Shown here: piece after piece, positions 1-11,938 of the stretch
Layout of the letters: every line of letters begins with the position of its first letter
How positions within the stretch are numbered: position 1 is the stretch's first letter
Source of the DNA: Brachypodius melanocephalos
Lineage: Eukaryota > Chordata > Aves > Passeriformes > Pycnonotidae
Assembly (NCBI GenBank): GCA_013398615.1
Contig: VZSR01000514.1
Location: forward strand, 10,894,116 to 10,958,115
DNA: 64,000 nt
Reading direction: 5' to 3'
Translations under genes and position numbers: made by a program
The notes under the pieces: model-generated
What the model was told of the DNA's origin: nothing
The model's input: the letters and a program-made list of their open reading frames with translations, nothing else
Databases searched by the model: none

Positions 1-2976
1 TCTGAGGTGCTAATTTTTATTACATAGCCTCTAAGAGCTCTGGCCTCAGCTGGGGTTGTTCCTGTGGGTGGGATAAGGAGTTCAGCATTATTAAACTGTG
101 GGTACATATCCAGAAGGCATTCCCCACTGGAGAACAAGCAGAGGAGGCTCCTGGGAGTTGTCACTAAACTTTGGTTTAGGGCAAGGCCCTCCTGCTGGGG
201 GCTCTCTGGTGGGGCTGCCAATGGCAGGCAGTGCCCACTCTGGCTGTGCTGGTTTCCATGTGGGTCCCAATACCTGCCTTGCACAGCCCAGGCTTCATCT
301 GCAGCCCCTGGGAACTCCCTTCCTGCTGCAGCAGAGTGCAATGGCTGTAATTCTCTCAGCAAACAAACAGTATGTAAAACTTTATAAGCCACTTGGCCTC
401 AGCACTGGAAGCACTGTAAGAATTGATAGAGCATCCAAAGAGCAGACTGACAGACATAAACCAGGGTGAGCACTTTTATGGCTCCTTAGAGGATTCATAC
501 TTATTTGTCAAGGTTAACTGCATCTTTGAGGCAAGGCAGTTTTGTTGTCATTAAATATCTTTCACTGCTGTGTCCTTCTGCTAAACAAAGATGCCCTCCA
601 AAGATGGAAGGTAATTTATGCTGGGACTTTTCTGCTCTCATCATGAGCCCCACGGTGCATCTTGAAAAGCCCCAACTCCCAGCCAAGTGAGTCCAGGAGA
701 ATCTCAGCATTTGTTTTAACATTGGAGTGACTTGACATTGCAGCTAGGGATAAAACCATGGGATGTGGCTTGGGTCAATATTAAATGGCCTGAAAAACAG
801 AAGGTCAAATGCAAGTGCCTGTCTTTACTACTGTCTCATTTTTAGATGGGGTTTGGGAGGCATGATTTCAGATTTGGGAGCATGTGGGATATGAAAATCA
901 TTGGGTTTGGCTCTAGGGAACTTGGCTGCCCATGCTGGACTGAATCTGCTGGTGTGAAGCAGCACCTGGAACCCAAGAGAGCTCTGCAACACGTGCAGGG
1001 TGCCAAACTGCAAAACACATCCACAACTGCTCAGATTGACTCCTCTGCCCAGTGTTAGAGCTGATCACTCGTCCTGCCTGTCCCCTCTGTCCCTCCCTCA
1101 CAGGGAGGACATGGCAGCACTCTGCATCTTGCCCAGAGGTGATGAGCAACCACTCGGACTCCTCTGTCCTCCCACATTTTGGGCACTGAAATGTCATCGC
1201 TGTCATCGCGATTGGCCACTGCCAGGGAACAAAACACGACTTTTAGTGCCACCTGCTTCCCATGTTACAAGGACCCTGCAAACCTCCATGCAAAATGTTA
1301 CATTTCTAAGTCAGAGCCTTCTAACTGAGCAACAAATGCTTGTTGCACAAACTGTGCCGACAATTTCTGATGGATAGAAAATACAATATTTAGTCAGACT
1401 GCTGTAAGTTAAAACACAGCAGACAGTAAAAGGATGAAATTATACCCCAACAGACTTTTAAATGAGAAAATAGTCTGTGTTAGGGAACATTATTCATTTA
1501 AATAGCAGAAAGCTTATAATTTCAACGAGGCCACAATTTCCATAAAAAGCCTGCATTTGGGATTTTTTTTCCCTTTTCCCTCTTACAGATTGCAGCTAAA
1601 ATGAATGAACCTTTCTGCTTACAGAGTAATTCATTTTTATTTTACTTTGCCTTTTTCATGTCAATTACAGAAGACTTTGTTAAAATGATTACATAATTTT
1701 TGCAGAAGCTCAGTGTTGCAGGCTGGAGGAGATAAACCCACTTAAATGTGACCAATGTGCTCTCAAATTCCTGCCCTGAGCAGCTTCTCATCTCAACATC
1801 ACTCACACAATCTTCCAAAACCCCTGCACAGAATCAGTGTAAATGTCAGTGACAGAAAAGCATCTTTCTGTGCTGAGGAAGGTACCATGTGAACTCTGTT
1901 TTTAGGCAGCGAGTCAGAGGTCACTTGCTGCTAAAAACTCTGTATCCTCAGTCTTCATCTCATCACTTGGTTCCTGTCTTGTGATAAGGTTACACTGAAT
2001 GGTGCTGGCATCCTTCAAGGTTACTGTTCCAGAAAATATTTGCAAATAATTTGACGTGCTGTCAGCTAGCAGGCAGCAGTGAACTCATATAATTCAACAT
2101 ACTAATGTGGGTTTTCACGCCTAAAGCTATAAATAAGCTTGATATTCGAAAGTTTCTGTAATGTTTATTTAATAGCAATATTTTATAAATAAATCTCGAT
2201 TATTCCATTGCACTCCAGTAGAGATTTTCTTCCAATATAAGAGCTGCTTCTAACCCCAGGCCTCTTTTTCTGACCCTTCCCTGCCACCCACATCTCCATT
2301 AAAGAAATAAAACACTTCCTTCTCAAAACCTTTATCAGACAGTGGGGAATTATGGCCAGGACAGCTCCTGCTTTACCTCATCCTCCTCCTCCCTTTCCCT
2401 CTGTTTTCCCCAGATTACTGCTCACTCCCCTGGAGATTTTGCCTGATTGATGGCTGCCCAGGGATACCTGAGGGAACTCTTGGAAGTCCAGCTGAGGAAA
2501 CTCTTCATGTTGGGCATATCCCACTTGGAATTACTGAGTGGGCATGCATGAGGAATAAAGGAAATGGATTCAGCTCCAGCTGGAGCAGGGGCTTTGGATC
2601 CCACCAGCCAGACCTCAGGTGTGGTTCCTGCTCTGCAGCTGGTTTTTTAGGCTGCCCTCCCTCTTCCCGTGCCAAGGAGCACCAAACAGCAGATGATGCT
2701 GGAGCTCAGGTGCTTTTCACAAGCTCTGCCCCTGCATGGTTCCAACTGTATCAGCTCACTGCTTCCACCTTTGTGGCTGAGAAGAAATGCAAAGCCCACC
2801 AAAACCCATTTGAAAGGGGTTCAACATATGGCATCAAGCACCAGGCAAATCTTTAGGTCCTGGAAAGCTGACCCTTTACCATACTGCAGTTACTGCAGAT
2901 TTTTTCCTATTCTTTCCATCACAAAACAATTCATGAAAGCCTTTAATTGAAAAATGACCCTCATGAAGCTTCATCT
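1..2976. other. Non-coding unique sequence, no gene seen
   Basis: Short ORFs occur on both strands, but none resembles a known protein or shows exon-like boundaries. The first 1.3 kb is moderately GC-rich and the part from about 1.38 to 2.25 kb is AT-rich and conserved-looking. No interspersed repeat was recognised. Confidence 0.6.
1380..1720. promoter_or_regulatory. Candidate conserved non-coding element (AT-rich, unique)
   Basis: This is an AT-rich, repeat-free block with several ATTCATTT/TTCATTT and TAATTT-like homeodomain or POU-type words. A strong pyrimidine tract ending in CAG occurs near 1560-1590. The texture resembles vertebrate developmental enhancers, but conservation cannot be seen from a single sequence. 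The call is inference only. Confidence 0.22.
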
Positions 2977-2984
2977 GATGTGGA

Positions 2985-3124
2985 TCATGGCACTTCTGTG
3001 ACACAGTGCTGATAATGCCAAGGTTGTGGGTTTGATCCCTCTACAGTGCATTCACTCAAAAGTTGGACTGGATGATCTTTGTTGGGCCCTTCCAACTCAG
3101 AATATTCTGTGGTTCTATGATTTT
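2985..3124 (+). mobile_element. tRNA-Ile-derived SINE with CR1-like 3' tail (TguSINE1-like)
   Basis: Positions 3008-3040 match the 3' half of a tRNA-Ile: the anticodon-loop-like 'gctgataatgcc', then 'aaggttgtgggtttgatccc', which holds a B-box (GGTTTGATCCC against GGTTCGATCCC). From 3058 the sequence becomes a CR1 3' end ('agttggactggatgatc', 'cccttccaactcag') and closes with a 'ttctatgatt' repeat at about 3112-3122. This head-and-tail arrangement matches the bird SINE family described from zebra finch, which is thought to use CR1 machinery. The 5' half, with the A-box, is poorly preserved or truncated, so the copy is presumably inactive. Family membership is inferred by eye. Confidence 0.72.
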
Positions 3125-3248
3125 GTTTTTTGAAAGACCCTCATTTCCAGCACACAAGTCAATAAAATAATCCTTCACTTGGGGAACCCAATAATGCCTG
3201 ATAACAAATCATGAGACTCAAGCCCGACCTAACACACACATGCAATGT

Positions 3249-3525
3249 ATCATAGAAACTTGAAATCACAGGATGTTCTGAGCTGGAAGGGACCCACAGG
3301 GATCACCCAGTCCAGCTCCTGGCCCTGCACAGACACCCCAACAATCCCATCCTGGGCATCCCTGGGAGCTTTGTCCAAACACTCCTGGAGCTCTGGGGCT
3401 GTGTCCATTCCCTGGGGAGCCTGAGCAGTGCCAGCACCCTCTGGGGATGAACCTTTCCCTGATACCCAACCTAAAACTGCCCTGACACAGCTCCAGCTGC
3501 TCCCTGGCTCTGTCACCAGTTTAGA
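3249..3525 (-). mobile_element. CR1 LINE 3' fragment
   Basis: The sequence reads as the reverse complement of a CR1 3' end. The tail 'catagaaacttgaaatcacag' at the left edge is followed by 'gagctggaagggacccacag', then the untranslated region with 'ccctgcacagacaccccaac' and the end of ORF2. It is 5'-truncated, as is usual for CR1. The protein-like frames on the minus strand (3250-3516) are remnants of this element and not a gene. Its tail faces the SINE tail 125 bp to the left. Confidence 0.9.
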
Positions 3526-5057
3526 AGGGAATAGCTTCTCTGGTATCTGATTCTGAATACAGATGGTTCATTGCTGTGGTGAGGGTGCAGGAAGGATTTC
3601 TCTGCCCCATGTTACTAAACACAAATTCAATTCCAAGATGCCATGTCTAACACAGGAGGATGGAAACACCTCCCCACATCTGGGCTGGGATTCTGGGGAG
3701 AAAGCAGAAATATCTGCAGCTAAAAACTGTTTGATGGTCCTGCACAGGGTCACAGACCCACTCACAAGGTTCTGTTAGCCAGACTGGAGATTCAGGAGAA
3801 GGTCACTGTAATTCAAGTGTCAAGGAAACCAATGGCCAAAAAAATTGGTGTGACATCAATATTTCATAACAATACCACCCCTGAGGTTCAGAGACTTCTG
3901 CAGCATGAAAGGCTGGACCCCAAAGGAGCAAAAACCCATTTTCCCCCAACAGCAGAAAGGAAACTGAGAACTCGCATCAATGAAACAACTTCTTTGTGCT
4001 GCACTCTGTGCAAATATTTGGATTACTAAAACAAATTTATGAAGCAATTACTTTTAATGCTATATGAGGAAATTAAGTACTCATCGATTCATGATTTATA
4101 ATCTAAAGCTAAAAGATCATGAAAAAGTAAATATAACTTAATTAAACATCCTTTGGCTTTGCTACTGTTGCAGATCCAACTCATAAAGTAAGTAAAACAA
4201 ACCATTTTTAGAACATAAATGGGTATTGGTACTTCTAGTTCAGAAGACAAATAATTTACTGGTTAAATACATTCAGCAAAGTTTAGCCATGTGAAAGGTT
4301 TTTCCAGTGGCCTCTGGGTCTTGAAGGAAGGATAAAAACTGACTGGTACAGATTCAAGGAATTCATTGTGCTGCGAATGACAGAAGCATTTGCTATGAAA
4401 AGAGGAAAACAAAAGGCTATTTCCGTTCTTTTCATACTGGGAAAAATATTTTAATATATTCATGGGGTAGAATATATTGTGAAAGGAACGTGCCTTTATG
4501 GTCTCTCCATTGGCAACGCACTTGTGATTATTCACTCCTGACACTGAGCCCATTAACTTGGGGAAATTTAATCTAATGCTATAGTAATGTTGCTATTTTT
4601 CCACTCTGAAGTGTAAATAATGTGAAAAAAACCCACCCAGGTTTTTAGAGAATTAAACATCCCAAGTGATGTATTCAGTTGGTTAAGTAGTCAGTTTGAC
4701 TCTTCCTTTGTGCTGCAGAAGCAAAAAGGTTGAGTTTAGAAAAAGAATGACAAACAAACCACTACTAAATAAATCATGGAAGTCTATTCATTGTAACTAC
4801 ACATTTCAGCAAGAGAAAACTTGCCAGATATTCTGGGTTGGATCTCTGCCTTTTAGTCTGTGACTGGGTGTTGCAAGTCCATACTGAAGGAGGACATTCC
4901 AGACAACACTGATGCCCCTTGAACTTGACATGTTTCGAGTGAAGGATGAGGATGAGATGTTTGGATGTCTCTGCCCTCCCTGAAGAGTCTTTCCATGTCC
5001 TTTGATTCCAGGTACAGCATAACAGATTTAGAAGGTAGGATCGATCCCAAGAAGTTG
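3526..5057. other. Non-coding unique sequence
   Basis: Low-GC unique sequence. Only chance-length ORFs are present, the longest about 96 codons on the minus strand at 4263-4553 with no recognised similarity. No RNA gene was seen. Confidence 0.6.
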
Positions 5058-5292
5058 CATGGAGCTGTGTTGGGGAGGTTTAGGTTGGATAGCAGGAAAA
5101 GGCTCTTCTCCCACAGGGTGCCAGGCACTGCATGAATGGTGACAGCCCCGAGGCTGCCAGAGCTCCAGGAGTGTTTGGACAATGCTGTCAGGGGTGCACA
5201 GGGTGGGATTGTTGGGATGTCTGTGCAGGGACAGAAGTTGGACTGATGATCTTTGTGGGTCTCTTCCAACTCAAGATAGTCTATGAATCTGG
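5058..5292 (+). mobile_element. CR1 LINE 3' fragment
   Basis: Sense-orientation CR1. It starts at 'catggagctgtgttggggag', continues with 'taggttggatagcagg' and the block 'cagccccgaggctgccagag', and ends at 5259-5291 with 'ctcttccaactcaagatag' and a decayed 'tctatgaatct' tail. It is the same subtype as the minus-strand copy at 3249-3525. A 138-codon minus-strand ORF at 4853-5269 overlaps it antisense and is spurious. Confidence 0.9.
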
Positions 5293-7060
5293 AAGTGGTG
5301 TAACAGTGGTAAACCCAACACTGTGGACAAATGCAGTGTGCTTTTCATTTCTGAAATGAAATGGGAAAGAAGAGAGGTACAAAACACACCCTTCCCAGCC
5401 AGCTCAGCTCCACTGCAGATCCTTGGTCTCTCACTGGATTTAGGGGGTCCTACAGTGTGAGGCCATCATCTTCATCATCTCCATCTTCACTGATGAAGGT
5501 GGGGCCATCACCTTCCATCTGCCCAGGTGGTGAAAGATCTGCAGAAGGGCAGTACCTTGTGTGAGGAAGGGCTGGTGTATGTGGCTGTCCCTGAACAGTT
5601 TTGATCCAGTGGATAACCTGGATCAACCTGGCCACATCAACAAAGTCTCCTTCCAAGCGAATGAATGAGCCGTGTGGGGGCACTGCTGCCAGGATCCAAG
5701 TCAGTAACTTGGCATCTCATGTAATCCTGCATGGAATTACACTGGGTCCTTTGTGGAGGATGAGAGCTGAGGTGGCTCCAGCCTTGGATCTCCAAACCCA
5801 AAGAATGTGTCATCTAGACCCCAGGGTGAAGAAGTTGCTGAGTATGGAGATGTTCACACAATATCCAACCTCCAAGGCTGATGGAGCATCACAAGATTCC
5901 CAACCATTCCTGACAGGGGGAGAGGTGCTCAGGCCTGTCCTGCTGGGAGGACACAACAGCTGTCTGCCCCTTAACAGCAGTGCACTTTGTATGTCAACTA
6001 AACACACAAACCCAGCATTAATAACATTATAATGTTCAGATTCCCCAGAAAGGGATTTCTCCCCCCGAATGCATCAGAGAATTGATCAGTAAATAAAAGG
6101 GTGACTGCTATGCACTAACCAGACACAGTCAAGCGGAGCTGGGACCAGGCGAGCAGTGATAATAACTCGTCAGGAAGCATCGGCTCCGCTGTGAAAAGAG
6201 ACATCACAAACGCACAACATTTCCAAGAGACCTTGGAGCAGAGGGAGCATCTGTCTTTTTAAAACCTCATTACTGTAGACTATGAGGGCTGCAGCTCACA
6301 AACCACAAATTACATCAGGTGAGCGAGTTACCATCTATCAGCTGCTCTGTGTGCACAGGAGACACACCATCATTCCAGTTAACTTCACCCTCTCTGGTTT
6401 TACCCTCACCTGCATAACACAGTGCCCTGCAAAGGACATAGATGGAGAGAGCCCACAAATGCAGGTACCCCAGGCTCAAGGGTGTCCCAGGGAAAAGTCC
6501 CTTTGCTGTTATCCTGAGCCATCCTCAGGCTTCAGGTACTTGATGGAGGTACCTTGAATAAGTCCACAGGTTTTTTCTTGTCTTTGATGGAGAAAGATTT
6601 GGGCTGCCACAGATTTTCCAATTTAGTCAACTCCAGAAGAAATATTAAGTGTATTCCACTGTGTTATGAAAAATAAGGCAATTAGACTCTTCTCATAATT
6701 CAGAGGCAACATGAAAAGCTAAATTTTTCAAGCAATGTAAGTTTTAAACATTTATGGTTTTAAAACAGTAAATTAGCTTCCAACTTAAAAAGCAAGATTA
6801 CAGTGTCCCCAGGAAAGCATTCAGCATCTTTGCTTAATATATAAAGCATCTAACACAGGAAAAAAATCTGGCTGCAACAATATCTGTGAAGTCAATGTGA
6901 GACTGCTGCACTGGCAGTGACTGTATTTACCTGGCATTTTTTAACATAGGTTTTTACACATGGCTCTGTTGGTTGTCTGATATGTTTTGCTTCAGGACTT
7001 ACAGCTCCTACGTTCTCTCTGTGAGAATTCTTACCATGGATGTTAACATCCTGTAGCAGT
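5293..7060. other. Non-coding sequence, no gene recognised
   Basis: Contains a short CATC/TTC-rich stretch at about 5462-5495. A 143-codon open frame (+) at 5601-6032 has no recognised domain and is probably chance. The remainder is AT-rich unique DNA. Confidence 0.55.
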
Positions 7061-7297
7061 TCATAGGGTCATAGAACCACAGGATGGTTTGTGTTGGAAG
7101 GGACCTTAAAGCCCATCCAATTCCACCCCCTGGATGGGGACACCTTCCACTGTCCCAGGCTGCTCCAAGCCCCTTGGACAGTTCCAGGGATCCAGAGGCA
7201 GCCACAGCTTCTCTGGACACCCTGTGCCAGGGCCTGCCCACCCTCACAGTCTAGAATTGTTTTCTATTATCTATTCCCTCTTGTCCTCTCATGACAT
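7061..7297 (-). mobile_element. CR1 LINE 3' fragment
   Basis: The element is on the minus strand, with its tail at the left ('tcatagggtcatagaaccac'). This is followed by 'gtgttggaagggaccttaaa', a slightly altered 'cccctggatggggacacctt' core and 'cacagcttctctggacaccc'. Homology fades at about 7290 after 'ccctcttgtcctctcatgac'. An internal deletion shortens the part corresponding to the ORF2 C-terminus. Confidence 0.9.
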
Positions 7298-10200
7298 GGT
7301 CTTGTAAATAGTCTTCCTCCAAATAGTTCTTTATGACTTAAGTCAAAACATAATGGACAGTACTGAGAGCTTTCTCATGGGCTTTTGTGTCTATAAATAC
7401 CCATGGCAGCAAACCTAAAATTAGTAACTTTGCTTCTCCTAACTAGAAGATCTAGGTTGCAATATGTACAGTCTCCACTGTACTTTCAATATTTTAATCC
7501 AACTTCATTGGCCTCAATGAATTAATATTATCTTTAAAAGAAAGATTTCTAAGAGACACTACATCTGGAACAGTAGAAAGGGACCCCAAATAGCATTTAC
7601 ATTAAATTTGGAAAATATATAACCTCTTTCCTGCAGCTTAACCAAAACGTTGTTAATCTTAGCTATTTGTTTCTGTTTGTTCTCATTTTGACAAAAATCT
7701 AATATTAAATTATTTGATAATTACTTAAACTAATATAGTGTTTCCTGTACCTTGGTCACCAAACCAGAAAAATCCAATATTCAAAGGCTCTGTTCCCTGT
7801 TTATTTTCCATGTTGCCATCCTATATCAGTCATTCCTCTATCTCGACATACAATACCTGTCACTTATCAAACCTTTTCCTATTGTCTCTCCCTCACACCC
7901 CTCTGCTGCAACATTTCCATTAAAGCAACTACTTAACTTTGTGTGAGTGGTATGGGGATGCTGCAGTGCCACCTTCATTTGCATTACGCTGTTTGAAAAG
8001 TGGTTCCTGTGAAAATTATCATGTCATAAACAGGAGGAGACTGGCTCAAGGTGAACAATGCACAGCACAAGTGGATCAGTTCCTGAGGTCTGTCTATATT
8101 GCTGTTGAAAGGTCACACACAGATGCTGGGAATGTGAGGAACAGAGAGGTGAAGTGCACTGTATCAGAAAATGACCCCAAACAACAAGAAGATAATGCTA
8201 TATGTATAATAAAACAATAGTATCTTGAAGTCCTCCAGAGAGAAATGCAAGCTATTTTCCTTTATCTGACTGTTACACATGAAAACAAAAGCAATAACAA
8301 AGATGTGTGATAAAACAGATTGACAACCTGTTGTGAAGTGTATTCGGAGATAACCACGAGTGGGACTGAACAGGCAGCTAAGACAAAGGGACAAATCACA
8401 CCAAATTAGCAGAGAGGGAGAGAATAATGGAGGAATATCCTGATGTGCCACTGATTTCCTTGGACGTGCAAGCCCAGAACTTGCTGGATCTATGAGTGAA
8501 GTCTGCTGAAGCAGATCTGCTCCCTATGGTGCTTCACAGGTGCTCCAAGGGACAGTGTAAAAAGTCCAACTTCCATCCATTACTTCATTCTTATGCAGTT
8601 CAGTGACCAACCCGACCTTTTTAACCACTCCAGGATGTCCACTATGTCTAAATGCCTCCTATTTTCAAAAATCAACGTGTTTCCCCAAAGAAGGATGAAT
8701 TCTTTAGAAGTAGATTAATCAACCCAAAGTCAGCCAAATGCAATGAACAGAAGGAGCACAGCATTAATTCACAATTACACTGTGGCTGCCCTGTAGGATG
8801 TGTGTGTGAACCCCCTTTACCAACAGGTCAAAGGAGCCTGGGAAAGAGAAGGGGGTCCAGGCTGTCTGGCTGCCAGGACCACCAACTCCAAAATACTGTC
8901 TTGGGAAGTCAGGCCCCCAAGGCTGCATTAATACCTGCATCTTAGGTGGACAGACAGACAGACAAATACCTGCCTTAGAGACACAGATGCCACTCCAATA
9001 TCTCCAAAAGAGCACAGATTCTTCATGATGTTTTATTTCGTTGTCTTTTGCTGCAAGTTTGGCTCCAAGTTGTTGCAAGTCCTCTCAGTGACCCAAGAGA
9101 GACAGACATCCCTCATGCTCTGCACACAAGTTGCTGGCTTTGGGATGGGGAGGACCTCTCCTCCACATCAGTGCTGAGGGAATAGCAGCCTGCGTATTGT
9201 TCCTAAATGAAGCCCACGAGGTTTGATGTCATTAGCAGCCAAGATTTACGAATTTGCAGCTGAACTGAGGCCAGCTGTGGTTCAGCAGCAGCAGAGTGAG
9301 CTGCAGGGGATCCATCACTGCCTGCAGTGACAAGAGGGATCGAACAGACCACTGAGTAATAGAAATGTGTTCTTAGATGTTGAATTGGGAACATTTCACC
9401 ACTGAGTTTGTGTGTTTGTTTTCAAGAAGCAGAAGTTTCCATGATGCCAGAACCTACTCCCTGTAGGGAAGAACCAGAGCTCCAGAAAAACCTGCAGGAA
9501 AGTCTGCAGTCTGTTCTGACCAGTGTCTGTCACCAGTGCTAAAGCTGAGTGGGATTTAATTCCACAGGAAGATCAGGTTGAAAGTGAATTTGTGGCAGAC
9601 TATGCAGCCATCTTAAGGAAGCTATTAGGACCTGTGACCTTGAGCTCAGTCTAGAGGGCTCTTTGTGGGACCACTTTGCCTGCAGGCAGCACGATAAAAG
9701 TGTTCAGCCAGCCTGCCTACAGAGGGAATGTGACAGAGCAATCAGTGCTGGAGAGATTGATTTTGAGTGAAAGAGCAGTGAAGGACACTTGTGTTAATAA
9801 AGCAGGGCTGGAAGGGTAGGGAGACAGCATGTGCAGCACTGGATGGGCTCTTTCCCTCTGAAACTTTCAGGTGGTCTTTTATCTATGTCTGACAGATGGA
9901 ATTGGGCACAGCTGTGGATAGAGCTGTGTATGAGCCCAACTTCATGACTAGGAGCAAGGGAGGGAAGTCCATGCTTGGACTGTTGGGGAGGTGCACTCCT
10001 CTGTGAGTGGAAAATGTGAGAATTTCCCAAGTTAGCGCAGAGTTGGGAAGTCCTCTCAGTGCCAGGAATTCCACTGCAGCACAGCTAAGGGAAAAGGGAT
10101 GGAGCACTGCCTGCTGCCCACCGCACTGGACCAACAGGAACAGTGCTGTGCCAGCAGCAAATCCTCTGAGAGATCAGCTGCACTTTGGGGAAATGACTGA

Positions 10201-11784
10201 GAGCACTGGGAAAGGCTGATCACCCAAACAGCTCAACTTATATCTGATACCACCTGCACCCCAGGGAGCTCCAGCAGAGTGGCTGCTCCATGGATAAGCT
10301 GTGTCTGACATTGGATATGGCACCTCAAACACTCTTGTTCTGTTCCCTGTGACAGGTTTCACTTCAGGCAGAGGCTCTGCTGCTGGTGATCCCCAACCTG
10401 CAGAGCCCTGGCCTTCCCAGCACACAGATTTGATCTGTGACAGGAGTGGGCACATGGTCTTGTTCCTCTGGAATGAGCCAAGGAAATGAGATGAAGTTCA
10501 TGCTGCTTTTGTGCCAACTTTATTGCAGCAGTGGGAGTACAGACAACATCTGACTCAGCAGAAAGCCCTATGTGAGAATCTATCAAAAATTCTCAGATAA
10601 ATCTGAAGTTTGTATTGAACCAGCACTTTGCTCGTGGCATTTTGGATCCAATACCAAGGGTCTTAGTGCCAGATTTACTGTATGGATAAACCACAATCTC
10701 AGCTTCTGTCCAACAGGGCAAAACCAAGAGGGAAAGGCTTTATTTCAAGCATCTATGAAATATTTAGAGACAAGGAAGAACATTTGGATGGGAGAGAAGA
10801 ACAAAAAAGAAACAAGGAGGCTGATGGCATCTTCTAAAGCCTCTGAGTATTAACAAAGATGTGATCTCTGAATAATTCAGTGCTGTAGTGACCAGCAGCA
10901 GAGCTACAACTCTGAAGCCAAAACAAGATTTCATTACACCCTAATAATGTGTAGTCTTTAGGCTGCAATATTCATCAGATCAATACTTGTATTTCTATCA
11001 GGACACTGTACATTTGTTTTGTTACCCCTCTAGTATCTCCAGAGAGTCTTTTGTTTTACACAAATAGAGTCAGCCCAGTGACTCTGCTATTCTAATGAAT
11101 TTTTCTGAAAGAGACATACAGCACTCAGAAAATTGCAAACTACACTTCTAGCCAGCATGGTTTCTAGTACTTTTAATAAATGTTTGAAAGAAACAAACCA
11201 CCCAGAAAGACAACAATTGTGTTTATCCCCTCCCTGCAAGGATCTGCCTACTCTTCAGATAACCAGTTCCTTCAAATTACTAATACATAGTTTTAAGAGC
11301 AAGAAAGGCTCCCAGTACCTGCAATTCAACAGTTGGAAACGAGCTATAATTTGCATTAAATAAAGCCAGTTGTGCCCTATAGCCTGGACATGGCAAGCTG
11401 CAAAATAAGATACACTAACTACCTACCCAGGCTGATGGCACAGTGCTCCTGCAGCATCCAGCACTCCAATTAAAAGTGTCAGCATTTCTTACAAAACTCC
11501 ATTTCTGAGGGCTTTCTAGCAGCTGCTTAACTTCACGTAGCATAAATGTTCACAGTCCAGCAGCAGAGATATTATGTGCAAATTGCCCCTGCTGTGTGGG
11601 AAATAAGCCCAGAGAACCAAAAGCTGAAAAATACATTAAAATGTGCAATACCTGTGTTATTTATACACCCCCAGTCTCATCTATACATCCTGCAGCAGGT
11701 TCTATGTGATGAAGAGCACATAAGGGCCCCAGAGACTAATGTGGATCCCATGCAACAGCTAAATGTGAGCTGAGCTGATGCTGG
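7298..11784. other. Non-coding unique sequence
   Basis: About 4.5 kb without a recognisable repeat apart from a short GACA run. ORFs are all under about 105 codons and unlike known proteins. No splice-bounded coding exon, tRNA or CpG island was seen. Confidence 0.55.
8948..8965. repeat. Short (GACA)n microsatellite
   Basis: Four consecutive GACA units. Confidence 0.85.
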
Positions 11785-11938
11785 ATCATAAAATCATAGA
11801 ATCCCACAATTATTTGGGTTAGAAGAAACCTGAAATCTCATTGTGTTCCACCCCCTGCCATGGGCAAGGACACCTTCCACTATCCCAGGATGCTCCAAGC
11901 CCTGTCCAACCTGGCCTTGGACACTTCCAGGGATCCAT
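11785..11938 (-). mobile_element. CR1 LINE 3' fragment
   Basis: Tail 'atcataaaatcatagaatc' at the left edge, then 'ttgggttagaagaaacctga', 'ccccctgccatgggcaagga' and 'aacctggccttggacacttc'. The copy is strongly 5'-truncated, about 150 bp in total. It belongs to the passerine-like subtype with the 'gccatgggca' core. Confidence 0.92.

Noticed and set aside
3001..3050. Functional tRNA-Ile gene
   Set aside because: Only the 3' half resembles tRNA-Ile; the acceptor stem and A-box cannot be formed and a CR1-like tail follows.
4853..5269. 138-codon minus-strand ORF
   Set aside because: Antisense to the CR1 copy at 5058-5292.
5601..6032. 143-codon plus-strand ORF considered as a retroviral or host gene fragment
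   Set aside because: No motif of gag, pol, env or any host family could be identified.
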